DNA of 64,000 nucleotides from Acetobacter ascendens (GCF_001766235.1 NZ_CP015164.1:1659501-1723500), one strand, 5' to 3'. Positions 1 through 9,124 are shown, numbered from the stretch's first letter. The notes: generated from the letters alone by a model not told the origin. Translations and numbers: made by a program.

Positions 1-138
1 CAGCCTATTAGCCTACCACCTTACCTATTCCGGCATATGGCGGTGTTGCGTGCGCAAACAGGGCAAGCTTTTTGTGTGGTGATTGAAACCTACACTACAG
101 AAGCATTGGGGTTTCCGCCGCCAGCCATGCCAGCATAA
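1..138 (+). CDS. 3' end of an unidentified protein (partial)
   Basis: Frame 1 is open from the window edge to a TAA at 136-138, giving a 45-residue C-terminal tail that ends in a Pro-rich stretch (GFPPPAMPA). The start lies outside the window. It converges on hpnR, whose stop is 23 bp further on, which suits the end of a rightward gene. The tail has no recognisable motif, so no function is offered. It could also be a chance open frame, because only 45 codons can be seen. Confidence 0.4.
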   Translation, partial: QPISLPPYLFRHMAVLRAQTGQAFCVVIETYTTEALGFPPPAMPA

Positions 139-161
139 ACGAAAACCCCTTTACTTTGGCC

Positions 162-1721
162 TTAGGCTTCAGCGTCAGCCTCTGCGCATTCACCCATACG
201 GGTTGTATCTACAAATTTTTCAGTATCATCATCCAGCGCACGTGTTTTACGCCCACCGGGACCATGCACGTACAGGTCTTTCTTGTTCAGCTTGGTCACA
301 GCGTCAGGCTGCACAGGCATCAGATACCGTGCAGGGCGTTGGTGATCTGCCAGCTGAAGTTTGGGGTTAAAGACCGAATTAAACTTCCAGAGCATTTTTA
401 CAAAGTTGGTCTGGCCATTGCGTAGCAGACGTGCCGCAATACCTGCGGTGTCTTTTAATGCTTCCCAACCCATATGCTTGGTGTTGAGCACCTGCTGGGT
501 TTTCACCAGTTCTTCGTAAAATTCAGGCAGAGGCAACGTGGTAGGCAGCACTGCATGCTGAATATCGAACAGACGATAATCCCGCGTGGTCAGGCGGCGT
601 GCTTCCTTGTGCCAAATTTCTGTACCCGGATACGGCGTGGTGACAGAAATATTCACGATATCCGGGATTTCCAGACACCACTGACGCACCGTTTCAAAGC
701 GCTTCCGATCCCATGAAGGATCAGCAATGATGTTAATGGCAACAATCAGCCCCAGAGAACGCGCGTATTCCAGTGCTTCAAAGTTTTTATCAAGAGAAAC
801 ACGCTTACGGAACTGCTTCAGGCCTTCTTCATCCACGGCTTCCATACCGATGAAGATGTAGGAGAGCCCTATTTCACTCCAGACCTTGAACACTTCCTTA
901 TTGCGCAGCAGCACGTCTGCGCGCGTTTCAAGGTAGTATTCTTTTTTAATGCCGCGCTTCTTAATTTCGTTGGCAATGGCCATGCCATGCTCTTCATGCA
1001 CGAAGGCCACGTCATCCACGATAAAGATGCCCGGCTCCTTAATTTCCTCCAGCTCATCCGCAATCACCTGCGGGCTGGCTGTACGGTAGGAACGACCATA
1101 GAATGTCCATGCAGAACAGAACGTACAATCCCACGGGCAGCCACGCGCAAATTCGATAGAGGCTGCCGGATCCAGCGTGCCAATAAAGTATTTATTGCGG
1201 TGCCGCAGAAGATCACGCGCCGGGCGCACCTCATCCAGAGATTCTACAAAGATAGGCGGCGGGCCTTCACCATCCTTGGTGATAACGCCGGGCACTTCCA
1301 GAATATCCTTACCATTCTGCACGGCATCCAGCAGCAGCCCAACCGTGGCGTCACCTTCACCTTTAAGAATGCAGTTAATGGTACCTTCAGAAAGCTCCAG
1401 CACATCCTTTGCAATAAAGGATACAGAGTGGCCGCCTACAAACTGGAAGATATTGGGGTTGCGGTAGCGGGTTTCTCGGCACAGATCCAGAATTTCTGGC
1501 ACGTTTGCCAGATAGTTGCCGGAGTAACACACCACATCGGGCTGAAACTCATCCAGCATTTTCCAGTAATCTTCATGCGTTTCAGCCTGAAGATCTAAGA
1601 TCTGCACATCATGGCCGGCACTACGAGCTGCACCAGCAACCAGTTCCATGCCAAGAGGCTCCAGACGGAGAAAGACCCGCGTGTACATCAGGGCGCTGGG
1701 GTGAACCGCCAGAACTTTCAT
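162..1721 (-). CDS. hpnR: Hopanoid C-3 methylase, radical SAM/B12 type
   Basis: Predicted to transfer a methyl group to C-3 of the hopanoid A ring, giving the 3-methylhopanoids typical of acetic acid bacteria and some methanotrophs. The 519-residue protein has an N-terminal cobalamin-binding-like domain (about residues 1-150). The radical SAM core carries the CxxxCxxC cluster motif in RGCPWDCTFC (Cys195, Cys199, Cys202). A C-terminal region follows, as usual for the family. The start at 1721 was chosen because an AAAGGA ribosome site lies just upstream of the ATG and the homologous N-terminus MKVLAVHPSA begins there; an earlier in-frame ATG at 1748 has no such support. It stands alone, downstream of ndk on the same strand. 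Assignment to hpnR rather than another B12-binding radical SAM enzyme rests on overall resemblance. Confidence 0.88.
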   Translation of the reverse strand: MKVLAVHPSALMYTRVFLRLEPLGMELVAGAARSAGHDVQILDLQAETHEDYWKMLDEFQPDVVCYSGNYLANVPEILDLCRETRYRNPNIFQFVGGHSVSFIAKDVLELSEGTINCILKGEGDATVGLLLDAVQNGKDILEVPGVITKDGEGPPPIFVESLDEVRPARDLLRHRNKYFIGTLDPAASIEFARGCPWDCTFCSAWTFYGRSYRTASPQVIADELEEIKEPGIFIVDDVAFVHEEHGMAIANEIKKRGIKKEYYLETRADVLLRNKEVFKVWSEIGLSYIFIGMEAVDEEGLKQFRKRVSLDKNFEALEYARSLGLIVAINIIADPSWDRKRFETVRQWCLEIPDIVNISVTTPYPGTEIWHKEARRLTTRDYRLFDIQHAVLPTTLPLPEFYEELVKTQQVLNTKHMGWEALKDTAGIAARLLRNGQTNFVKMLWKFNSVFNPKLQLADHQRPARYLMPVQPDAVTKLNKKDLYVHGPGGRKTRALDDDTEKFVDTTRMGECAEADAEA

Positions 1722-1931
1722 GTCATTCCTTTTCGCTCGCCAAGCCAACAGCGCGCGGAGGTTTCCTCAACACGCAGCCGGAAAATTCTTTGGATGCTTA
1801 CATATTAGAGGAATGCTTATAGAGCAAATGTTAGGCATGACCTCATCTTTGCAGCCACACCTCCCATGCAAAAGGTGATTACCTCTTGTATACTGCGCCC
1901 AATAAAAGGCCACAGCAATATATTTATATAG

Positions 1932-1962
1932 CTCTGGCTGGCAGCAAATGCACCAGCCAGAG
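1932..1962 (-). terminator. Hairpin downstream of ndk
   Basis: A perfect 10-bp stem (1932-1941 with 1953-1962, CTCTGGCTGG arms, 11-nt loop) lies 18 bp past the ndk stop. Read leftwards it is followed by an AT-rich run rather than a clean U tract, so it is a plausible but not ideal intrinsic terminator. Confidence 0.5.
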
Positions 1963-1980
1963 TAAATCCGAAAAAACGGA

Positions 1981-2403
1981 TCAGGGCAGGATTTCGGTTT
2001 CCGCAAAGAAGAAGCGGATTTCGTTCGCTGCGTTTTCTGCACTATCAGAACCGTGCACGGAGTTTGCTTCAATGCTTTCAGCAAACTGAGCGCGGATGGT
2101 GTTGGGTTCTGCCTTTTTGGGGTCTGTTGCGCCCATCACTTCGCGGTTCTTGGCAACTGCGTTGTCACCTTCCAGAACCTGCACCACAACCGGGCCGGAG
2201 ATCATGAAGGACACCAGATCGTTATAGAACGGGCGTTCTTTGTGCACTTCATAGAATGCGCCAGCCTGAGCCGGAGACAGCTGGATGCGCTTCTGGGCAA
2301 CAATGCTCAGGCCTGCATCTTCAAACACGGCATTGATCTTGCCGGTCAGGTTGCGACGGGTTGCGTCCGGCTTGATAATGGATAGCGTACGTTCTTTAGC
2401 CAT
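1981..2403 (-). CDS. ndk: Nucleoside diphosphate kinase
   Basis: Transfers the gamma phosphate of ATP to nucleoside diphosphates through a phosphohistidine intermediate, balancing cytoplasmic (d)NTP pools. The 140-residue product has the family's usual length. It begins [14 protein letters not shown] and carries the active-site segment ANSVHGSDS with its catalytic His. The start at 2403 follows an AAGGAG ribosome site; a 20-codon upstream extension to 2463 does not fit the family N-terminus. It is a single gene, divergent from the ABC-F gene at 2539, with a hairpin after the stop. Confidence 0.97.
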   Translation of the reverse strand: MAKERTLSIIKPDATRRNLTGKINAVFEDAGLSIVAQKRIQLSPAQAGAFYEVHKERPFYNDLVSFMISGPVVVQVLEGDNAVAKNREVMGATDPKKAEPNTIRAQFAESIEANSVHGSDSAENAANEIRFFFAETEILP

Positions 2404-2538
2404 TGGGTTTCTCCTTTTTTCTGGCATACCAGCACCATAAGGGTGGCAGCCGTAGCGCTCCATCTAGAGCATATCGGCGCGGGCTGGTAGGTACCATGCC
2501 GGATGTAATGCACGATTCATAAAGAAACGAGAGTTGCG

Positions 2539-4428
2539 TTGAGCCTTCTTGTCATATCCGATCTTACCCTGCGTATGGCAGGCCGCACCCTTCTGGACCA
2601 GGCAAACCTGTCTATAGAGCCAGGCCGCAAGGTGGGCCTTATCGGGCGCAACGGGGCCGGAAAATCTACCCTATTGGCTGCTATTGCGGGCGACATTTCC
2701 CCAGATGGCGGTGAAATTCGCCTATCTGCCCGCGCCCGTATGGCACGCGTAAAGCAGGAAGCCCCAGCAGATGGTGCATCGCTTCTTGATACCGTGCTGG
2801 CCGGTGATACCGAACGCAGCGCCCTTCTGGCAGAGGCCGAAACAGCGACGGACCCCGTACGCATTACAGAAATACATGAACGTCTGCGCGCGATACGTGC
2901 AGATAGCGCTCCAGCGCGCGCGGCCTCTGTTCTGGCCGGGTTGGGGTTTAATGCTGCCGCACAGGCCCGCCCTGTTTCAGACTTTTCCGGCGGCTGGCGT
3001 ATGCGTGTTTCCCTCGCAACGGCCCTGTTTCTTGAGCCAGATTTGCTGCTGCTGGATGAACCAACCAACCATTTGGATCTGGAAGCTACCCTTTGGCTGG
3101 AAGATTGGCTCCGCCGATTCGCAGGGGCTGCGCTAATTGTCAGCCATGATAGAGGGCTGTTAGATTCCTGCGTGGATGCCATTGCGCATCTGGACCACGG
3201 CAAGCTCAGCCTAACACCAGGTGGATACGAAAATTTTGTGCGTATTCGCACGGAGCAGGCCTTACAGCAGGCTCGGCAGGTTGAAAAAATTGCGGCTCAG
3301 CGGGCGCATATGCAGTCCTTTGTTGATCGCTTTCGGGCCAAGGCCACCAAAGCCAAGCAGGCACAAGCCCGCCTGAAGGCTTTGGAAAAACTGCCCGTTA
3401 TCGAATCCGTGGCGGAAGAAACACCCGCTCACTTTTCATTCCCAGAACCCGAGCAGCTTCCCCCTCCCATTCTGAGTATGAGCCGTGCCAGCGTAGGGTA
3501 TGATGGCAAGCCTGTGCTCAGCAATCTTTCCCTCCGGTTGGATATGGATGATCGCATTGCCCTGCTTGGCGCCAACGGCAATGGTAAATCCACCTTTGCC
3601 AAGCTTCTTGCTGGCAGGCTGGAACCACTATCTGGCATGGTAGAGCGTAATCCTCGGCTTAAAATTGGGTATTTTGCCCAACACCAGGCAGAAGAACTGC
3701 GCCTGAACGAAACACCTATCGATCACATGACACGTGCCCTACCAAAAGCCACACCTCCGGTTGTGCGTGCCCAGCTTGCGCGCTTTGGGCTGGATGCAGA
3801 ACGGGCTGAAACAGCGGTTAAAGACCTTTCGGGCGGAGAAAAAGCACGCTTGCTGCTGGCTTTGGCAACGCGTGATGCCCCGCAACTTCTGCTGTTGGAT
3901 GAACCCACCAACCATCTGGATCTGGATGCCCGCGATGCGCTTATTCGTGCATTGGCAGACTATGAAGGCGCAGTGGTTCTGATCAGCCATGATCCTCATT
4001 TGGTTGAACTGGTAGCGGATCGCCTGTGGCTGGTGGGTGATGGCAAGATCACCCCATTTGAAGGCGATATGGCAGAATATCGTGCATGGTTGATCGAGCA
4101 TAACCGCGCGGCAAACCGCCCCAAACAAGAGGGGGCAGCCCAGCCCAGCCGCAAGGATGACCGGCGTGAGCGTGCAGAAGCCCGCAAAGCCTTGGCACCA
4201 TTGCGCAAGATTATAAAAGACGCCGAAGCACGCCTTGCCAAACTGGCGCTGGAGCAAAAGAAAATTGAAGCCAGTTTGGCTGACCCTGCGCTGTATAGTG
4301 AAGGAAAAACACAAGATCTTACGCGCCTGAACACACGCCTTGCTGCCCTTAAAAAAGAGCAGGAAGAAGTAGAAGAACGCTGGCTGGCGGCCGAAGCTGA
4401 AATAGAAGAAGCGGCTAACGAAGCATGA
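2539..4428 (+). CDS. ABC-F family ATPase (YheS/Uup-like)
   Basis: Soluble twin-ATPase protein of the ABC-F family, whose members act on ribosomes rather than as transporters. Both nucleotide-binding domains are complete. The first has Walker A GRNGAGKST (about residues 36-44), signature FSGGW and Walker B LLLLDEPTNHLD. The second has Walker A GANGNGKST, signature LSGGEKAR and the same Walker B. A charged linker between the domains and a Lys/Glu-rich C-terminal coiled coil of about 90 residues complete the family plan. There are no membrane segments. At 629 residues it matches YheS-type members. The start is a TTG at 2539 and is not strongly supported by a ribosome site. It is divergent from ndk and followed by its own terminator. 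The exact subfamily was not resolved. Confidence 0.93.
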   Translation: MSLLVISDLTLRMAGRTLLDQANLSIEPGRKVGLIGRNGAGKSTLLAAIAGDISPDGGEIRLSARARMARVKQEAPADGASLLDTVLAGDTERSALLAEAETATDPVRITEIHERLRAIRADSAPARAASVLAGLGFNAAAQARPVSDFSGGWRMRVSLATALFLEPDLLLLDEPTNHLDLEATLWLEDWLRRFAGAALIVSHDRGLLDSCVDAIAHLDHGKLSLTPGGYENFVRIRTEQALQQARQVEKIAAQRAHMQSFVDRFRAKATKAKQAQARLKALEKLPVIESVAEETPAHFSFPEPEQLPPPILSMSRASVGYDGKPVLSNLSLRLDMDDRIALLGANGNGKSTFAKLLAGRLEPLSGMVERNPRLKIGYFAQHQAEELRLNETPIDHMTRALPKATPPVVRAQLARFGLDAERAETAVKDLSGGEKARLLLALATRDAPQLLLLDEPTNHLDLDARDALIRALADYEGAVVLISHDPHLVELVADRLWLVGDGKITPFEGDMAEYRAWLIEHNRAANRPKQEGAAQPSRKDDRRERAEARKALAPLRKIIKDAEARLAKLALEQKKIEASLADPALYSEGKTQDLTRLNTRLAALKKEQEEVEERWLAAEAEIEEAANEA

Positions 4429-4432
4429 TTCC

Positions 4433-4472
4433 AAAGCTAGCGTGAGGCATTTTTGCCAATGCGCTAGCTTTT
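4433..4472 (+). terminator. Terminator after the ABC-F gene
   Basis: The arms AAAGCTAGCG (4433-4442) and CGCTAGCTTT (4462-4471) pair perfectly. The inner GGC/GCC segments can extend the stem, and a short T run follows, just after the stop at 4428. Confidence 0.8.
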
Positions 4473-4613
4473 CGTGTCTGACTTTTCAGAATTTTCTTCT
4501 CAGATCGTGAGACACATGGATAAGAATACACCTCAAACACAATAGCACGCCCTTCGCGCCTACCCCTTCCAAACATTCCAGTTTTCAAGCAGCATTTCGA
4601 AAGACACTTGCGC

Positions 4614-5738
4614 ATGCCTTCAGATACCCCTTCTTCTCCTGCCGCTCCTCTTTCTGGCGGGCCGTATGAAGGCAAGCCGCACTCTGCGGATTGGTTGCAA
4701 TCTATCTCCAGAATTCTGCGTATGACCTTCAGCGGCGCTATTATTGCGCTGGTGGTGTGGTTAATGGGCGATGTGCTGATGGTGGTGTTTGCAGCAGTGC
4801 TTTGCGCTGTGGTGCTGCATGGGCTGTCTAAAATTCTGGTGCGTCATCTTCGGCTGCCATATGGGTGGGCACTGAGTGCAGTTATCTGCGGATTAATTGG
4901 AAGCGCTGTCTTTTTGGTCTGGAACAGCGGGCCAGCCATGATCAGCGAAGCCCTGCGCCTGCAAGATGCCTTGCGCCAGCAGGAAACCGCACTGCGTAGC
5001 ACCTTGCAAAGTACACCCACAGGACAGATGATTCTGAATTATCTTCCGGCTTCTCTGGGTGGTCATCAGGCAGGTGGTGGAGATACCAGCAGCCTTGCTT
5101 CTCTTGGCTCACGCATTGCCGGATCCATGACTGGTATTCTGGGGTCTGCTTTTGGGACTATTGGCACATTGCTGGTTGTGCTGATTGCCGGGTTGTATTT
5201 TGCCATGTCCCCCGCAGTTTACGCCAATGGCTTCCTGCGGTTGGTGCCTGTTTCTAAACGCCCCAAAGTGCGTGATCTTCTACTACGGGCTGGGCAGACA
5301 CTTTGGGCGTGGGTTGCCGGGCAATCCTTAGACATGCTGGTGGTTGGCACGCTTTCTGGCCTTGGCCTGTGGTTTATTGGCGTACCTTTGGCGCTTGCAC
5401 TGGGTGTGCTTGCCGGGCTGTGTAACTTTATCCCGTATATTGGCGCCATTATGGGGGCCGTTCCTGCGTTGTTGCTGGCACTTTCTCTTGGCACACGGGA
5501 AACCATTATGGTGGCTGTACTTTATAGCGTGATCCAGTTTCTAGAAGGTAATGTGCTGACCCCGGTTATTCAGCGCCATGCCGTGCAAATGCCCCCTGCT
5601 CTTACAGTTTTGTCACAGACCCTGTTTGGCGCCATCTTGGGTTTTCCGGGCCTAATTTTTGCCTCTCCGCTTACGGCTGTGTTGATGGCAACATTGGATG
5701 GCCTTACCCCCAAGCTGGATGAAAAAGACCAGATTTGA
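4614..5738 (+). CDS. AI-2E/PerM family membrane protein
   Basis: Integral inner-membrane protein of the AI-2E/PerM (UPF0118, YhhT-like) family, which includes putative permeases and Na+/H+ antiporters; the substrate here is unknown. It has several hydrophobic segments: a pair near residues 30-75, one near 85-110, a long amphipathic central region rich in Gln and Leu, then four or five segments in the C-terminal half. The family's conserved C-terminal stretch around GVLAGLCNFIPYIG is present. The 374-residue length is typical. The ATG at 4614 was preferred to an in-frame TTG two codons earlier. The gene is separate from its neighbours, with a terminator upstream and a response-regulator gene 75 bp downstream. 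Confidence 0.85.
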   Translation: MPSDTPSSPAAPLSGGPYEGKPHSADWLQSISRILRMTFSGAIIALVVWLMGDVLMVVFAAVLCAVVLHGLSKILVRHLRLPYGWALSAVICGLIGSAVFLVWNSGPAMISEALRLQDALRQQETALRSTLQSTPTGQMILNYLPASLGGHQAGGGDTSSLASLGSRIAGSMTGILGSAFGTIGTLLVVLIAGLYFAMSPAVYANGFLRLVPVSKRPKVRDLLLRAGQTLWAWVAGQSLDMLVVGTLSGLGLWFIGVPLALALGVLAGLCNFIPYIGAIMGAVPALLLALSLGTRETIMVAVLYSVIQFLEGNVLTPVIQRHAVQMPPALTVLSQTLFGAILGFPGLIFASPLTAVLMATLDGLTPKLDEKDQI

Positions 5739-5813
5739 ACGCGGACCGTGACATGAATGTATATTTATCGTAAGGTTTTGGTAATACGCTCTGGATAATG
5801 TAAGGTCTGGATC

Positions 5814-6491
5814 ATGCGCGTTCTTCTTGTTGAAGACGATCAAACAGTTCGCAATTTTGTAGCCAAAGGCCTGGCAGAAGCTGGGCATTTGGTTGAGCAG
5901 GCTGAAGATGGCAAAACCGGGTTATCTCTCGCTGCCAGCGAAAAGTTTGATGTCATCATTCTAGATCGCATGTTGCCAGGCGGTGTAGAGGGCCTTCATA
6001 TCCTACAAACATTGCGAAATCAAAATAACCTAACCCCCGTACTGCTGCTTTCCGCCTTAGCCGATGTGGATGAAAAAGTGGCCGGACTAAAAGCGGGTGG
6101 GGATGATTACGTTACAAAGCCCTTCTCGTTTTCCGAGCTTCAAGCGCGTCTGGAAGCATTGGTGCGCCGTAACAGAAATGAGGCTCAACCCCAGACGCGC
6201 CTGGCCATTGGAGATCTGGAAATAGATCTGCTCTCACGCAATGTACGGCGCGCAGGCCAGAAGGTTGAATTGCAACCGCGTGAATTCCGCCTATTGGAAT
6301 TTTTAATGCGCCATGCCGGTCAGGTTGTTACGCGCACCATGCTGCTTGAAGGCGTGTGGGATTATCATTTTGACCCCCAGACAAACGTAATTGACGTGCA
6401 TATTTCCCGCCTGCGCCAGAAAATAGACAAGCCGTTCCAGCACGCGCTGGTTCATACCATCCGTAATGCGGGGTATATGCTACAAGAATAA
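5814..6491 (+). CDS. OmpR-family response regulator
   Basis: Cytoplasmic transcription factor of a two-component system. The receiver domain (residues 1-115) has the acidic pocket VEDD (Asp8, Asp9), phosphoacceptor Asp51 in ILDRMLPG and the conserved Lys102 in TKPFS. The winged-helix DNA-binding domain follows (about 128-225; RNVRRAGQKVELQPREFRLL, then HISRLRQKID and a terminal GYMLQE). The length of 225 residues is normal. A histidine kinase gene starts 70 bp downstream and is presumably its partner, but that kinase appears to have lost its sensor half. The signal and target genes cannot be told from the sequence. Confidence 0.93.
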   Translation: MRVLLVEDDQTVRNFVAKGLAEAGHLVEQAEDGKTGLSLAASEKFDVIILDRMLPGGVEGLHILQTLRNQNNLTPVLLLSALADVDEKVAGLKAGGDDYVTKPFSFSELQARLEALVRRNRNEAQPQTRLAIGDLEIDLLSRNVRRAGQKVELQPREFRLLEFLMRHAGQVVTRTMLLEGVWDYHFDPQTNVIDVHISRLRQKIDKPFQHALVHTIRNAGYMLQE

Positions 6492-6561
6492 ACAGAATTG
6501 CAGCCAGAGGGCCGGATAAGAACCTCTTTGGCGCGGTTTAAATTGTTTAGCCTTAGCTGGA

Positions 6562-7455
6562 ATGAGCAGCGCAATGTTTCAACGTATTATTCGTCTCATT
6601 CACAAAACCACTGCAGCTATCACTCAAGGCGATCTTTCCCAACGTATCCCACTCTCTAGCAACAAAGATGAAGAAGATAATGTTGCCTCCGCCATAAATA
6701 CCATGTTGGATAGCGCCAGCCAGCAGATGGAGGATGTGAGGCAAACTTCCAACGCCATTGCGCATGATCTGCGTGCCCCTATCGCACGCGCACGCTCTCA
6801 ACTGGAAGATGCTGCCCTACATGCACGCACTGAGGCTGAACTTCGGGCAGCCATTGAGCGTGCGGTTGAGCATCTGGATGCTGTTACCAGCATTGGTGAC
6901 GCACTGTTACGTATTGCGCAGATAGAAGCCGGTACCCGCCGCTCTGCTTTTACCCAGTTTGATATAGTGCCTGCCCTACAGGATATTTTAGAGCTTTACG
7001 CCGCCGTTGCAGAAGATCGCGGGGTAGCAATCCAAGCTACTTTGTCCGAAGAACTTCCTTTTTATGGTGATCGCGCCATGTTCCAGCAGGCTATTGCCAA
7101 TGTGCTGGATAATGCCATTAAATTTTCTCCGTCAGGAGGCAGCATTACCTGCTCTGCCCAGCTTATTCCGCCCTCACTTCATTCAGAAAATGACGGCACT
7201 ATAGAACTCACCATAGCTGACAACGGCATGGGCATGACACCAGAAGACATGCTGCATGCCACAAAACGTTTCTTTCGGGCTGAACAGACACGCCATATTT
7301 CCGGCTCAGGCCTTGGGCTTTCTGTTGTGCAGGCTATTGTGCAGCTTCATGGGGGGCAACTGCACCTCGCCAACAACAATCCCGGCTTGATTGTGCGTAT
7401 TGAAGCCCCGTTGCCCAGCAAGACAATCAGTAAGATTGCGGAAATTAACGGTTAA
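6562..7455 (+). CDS. Histidine kinase lacking its sensor and membrane domains
   Basis: The 297-residue product holds only the cytoplasmic half of a sensor kinase: a HAMP-like segment (about residues 5-55), the phosphorylation helix with His68 in NAIAHDLRAPIARA, and an ATP-binding domain with N box NVLDNAIKFSP, DNGMGM and GSGLGL. Family members beside such regulators normally carry two membrane helices and a periplasmic sensor first, about 450 residues in all. Only 70 bp separate this ORF from the regulator stop, and TAA 6517-6519 blocks this frame upstream. Another frame at 6498-6563 reads like a kinase N-terminus (RTSLARFKLFS), which suggests an out-of-frame deletion fused the two ends. The ATG at 6562 has no good ribosome site. 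It may be a pseudogene or a soluble remnant. Confidence 0.65.
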   Translation: MSSAMFQRIIRLIHKTTAAITQGDLSQRIPLSSNKDEEDNVASAINTMLDSASQQMEDVRQTSNAIAHDLRAPIARARSQLEDAALHARTEAELRAAIERAVEHLDAVTSIGDALLRIAQIEAGTRRSAFTQFDIVPALQDILELYAAVAEDRGVAIQATLSEELPFYGDRAMFQQAIANVLDNAIKFSPSGGSITCSAQLIPPSLHSENDGTIELTIADNGMGMTPEDMLHATKRFFRAEQTRHISGSGLGLSVVQAIVQLHGGQLHLANNNPGLIVRIEAPLPSKTISKIAEING

Positions 7456-7653
7456 TCTAACGTTTTAGAGACAACCCTACCTTTGCAGCAGATACATTGC
7501 CTTTCTGCCTTGAACTTGCCCCACTGATAGATTGTTATCGTAGTAGCAAGCATTCACCTGTTGTAGACAGCCTGAGAAAAAAGCGCTGCTCTTTGCCAAT
7601 AGGGAAACATCTGGTCTCATTCATTTTCTGATATCAAAAGGAAACACACCCTG

Positions 7654-8364
7654 ATGCGTTTTTATTCTCGTTCCATGTTGTTCCTCCTTTCCGCAAGTTC
7701 CTGCGCATTCATGACAATGCTCCCCACAGCTCATGCGGAAGACACAAATACTTTCACCAAACTTGAGCTTTCTGCTTCTGGCACCACAGATGCCACGCCA
7801 GACCAGCTTACCGCCATATTCCGGGCAGAAGCACGCAACAAAAATGCAGCAACCGCCCAGCAGGCTGTAAATGCACTGGTGCAGAAAGTTACCGAACAGA
7901 TAGGCAAAAATGATGCCGTGCAGTTAGCGGTAACAGGATACGATGTTTCTGAAACACGCCCAGACAAAGACCCTGCTTTCTGGACAGCCACCCAGAGATT
8001 GAGCCTAAAGGCCCAAAATGGCAACGCGCTCCTGCCTTTAGCCGGACAGTTACAGGCGAATGGCCTTATTCTGGAAAGTCTAGATTGGTCTATTTCTGAT
8101 GATAAGCGCGAAGCTCTGTTTTTAGATGCTGAAAAGAACGCCATTGCCGAGCTTAAAAAACAAGCAGATACGGTGGCGGCATCTCTGGGCTTACATGTTG
8201 TGCGTTTTTCAAACGTAATCATGTCTGAAAACCAAATCATGCGCCCCATGCCTATGATGATGTCCATGGCTCGCAGCGCAAATGCCCCGGCAGCACCATC
8301 CAGCACAGCGCAAACCCAGCACGTTCGCGCAAATGCACACGCAACTATCTTACTCGCACCATAA
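7654..8364 (+). CDS. Periplasmic SIMPL-domain (DUF541) protein
   Basis: Secreted protein of the SIMPL/DUF541 family; function unknown, although some members have been linked to oxidative-stress tolerance. It has an N-terminal signal peptide (about residues 1-28, Arg then a hydrophobic core ending PTAHA before ED), followed by the family's beta-alpha repeat region starting KLELSASGTTDATPD and a TATQRLSLKAQ segment. A Met/Ala-rich loop (MRPMPMMMSMARSA) precedes the final strand; Met clusters sometimes bind metals, but here that is only a possibility. Its length of 236 residues is typical. The gene stands alone, with a bidirectional terminator between it and infC. Confidence 0.82.
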   Translation: MRFYSRSMLFLLSASSCAFMTMLPTAHAEDTNTFTKLELSASGTTDATPDQLTAIFRAEARNKNAATAQQAVNALVQKVTEQIGKNDAVQLAVTGYDVSETRPDKDPAFWTATQRLSLKAQNGNALLPLAGQLQANGLILESLDWSISDDKREALFLDAEKNAIAELKKQADTVAASLGLHVVRFSNVIMSENQIMRPMPMMMSMARSANAPAAPSSTAQTQHVRANAHATILLAP

Positions 8365-8370
8365 AACAGA

Positions 8371-8405
8371 AACCCCCTGCCTCCTTAATAAGGAGGCAGG
8401 GGGTT
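8371..8405. terminator. Bidirectional terminator between SIMPL gene and infC
   Basis: A perfect 16-bp inverted repeat (8371-8386 with 8390-8405, 3-nt loop), with AA at one end of the stem and TT at the other, lies between the convergent stops of the SIMPL gene and infC. It can serve both transcripts. Confidence 0.85.
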
Positions 8406-8433
8406 GTACTGGAAATCAGACTAAAAACACGGT

Positions 8434-8970
8434 TTAGCGCGGGGCCAGAACCATGATCATCTGGCGGTTTTCAAGGCGCGGCATCTGCTCCACCTTGGCA
8501 ACCTCATCCATTTCGCCACGAATGCGTTCCAGAACCTTAATACCCAGTTCCTGATGCGCCATTTCACGACCACGGAAGCGCAGCGTAACCTTTACTTTGT
8601 CACCTTCACCAATAAAGGTTTTCACAGCACGCATTTTAACCTGGTAGTCATTTTCGTCGATATTCGGACGAACCTTGACTTCCTTGATTTCAATGACCTT
8701 CTGCTTCTTCTTGGCTTCGTTGCGCTTTTTCTGCTGTTCGTACTTGAACTTGCCGTAATCAAGAATCTTCGCAACAGGCGGTTCGGCATTCGGGCTTATT
8801 TCAAGAAGATCCAGCCCAACACTATACGCTTTTGCCAAAGCATCACGCACAGTCATAATGCCTGCCATTTCGCCATTTTCATCAATAAGGCGAACCTGTG
8901 GCACACGGATTTCTTCATTCACTCGCGGCCCTTCTCGGCTGGGCGGCGCGGGATACGGTGATCTGGCTAT
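8434..8970 (-). CDS. infC: Translation initiation factor IF-3, apparent AUA start
   Basis: IF-3 binds the 30S subunit, prevents premature 50S joining and enforces correct start-codon and initiator-tRNA selection. The conserved N-terminal block [17 protein letters not shown] and the C-terminal domain ([18 protein letters not shown]) are present. The only ordinary start is a GTG at 8922, with no ribosome site. Sixteen codons upstream in the same frame an ATA at 8970 is preceded by AGGAG at 6-nt spacing, and an in-frame TGA lies a little further up. Starting at ATA gives 178 residues, the usual IF-3 size. Non-AUG starts are known for infC, where they allow autoregulation, so this start is favoured. 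It lies downstream of thrS, as in many bacteria, but rpmI-rplT do not follow. Confidence 0.93.
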   Translation of the reverse strand: MARSPYPAPPSREGPRVNEEIRVPQVRLIDENGEMAGIMTVRDALAKAYSVGLDLLEISPNAEPPVAKILDYGKFKYEQQKKRNEAKKKQKVIEIKEVKVRPNIDENDYQVKMRAVKTFIGEGDKVKVTLRFRGREMAHQELGIKVLERIRGEMDEVAKVEQMPRLENRQMIMVLAPR

Positions 8971-8982
8971 GGTCGGCTCCTG
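8971..8982 (-). promoter_or_regulatory. Ribosome-binding site that decides the infC start
   Basis: On the minus strand CAGGAGCCGACC directly precedes ATA at 8970. The AGGAG core with 6-nt spacing is the only good Shine-Dalgarno in the interval between the upstream in-frame stop and the conserved IF-3 sequence. Confidence 0.7.
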
Positions 8983-9124
8983 TAGTACATTTCAATAATT
9001 TGCAGAGGCCCCTTTCGGAGCTTCTACCTGTGGTTAGTATGTGCGCAATTATCTGCGCTTTATCAAGCAGGGCAAGCACAAAAACATCTTCATTGCTGCC
9101 CTGCTGTGGCAATAAAACTCCGGT

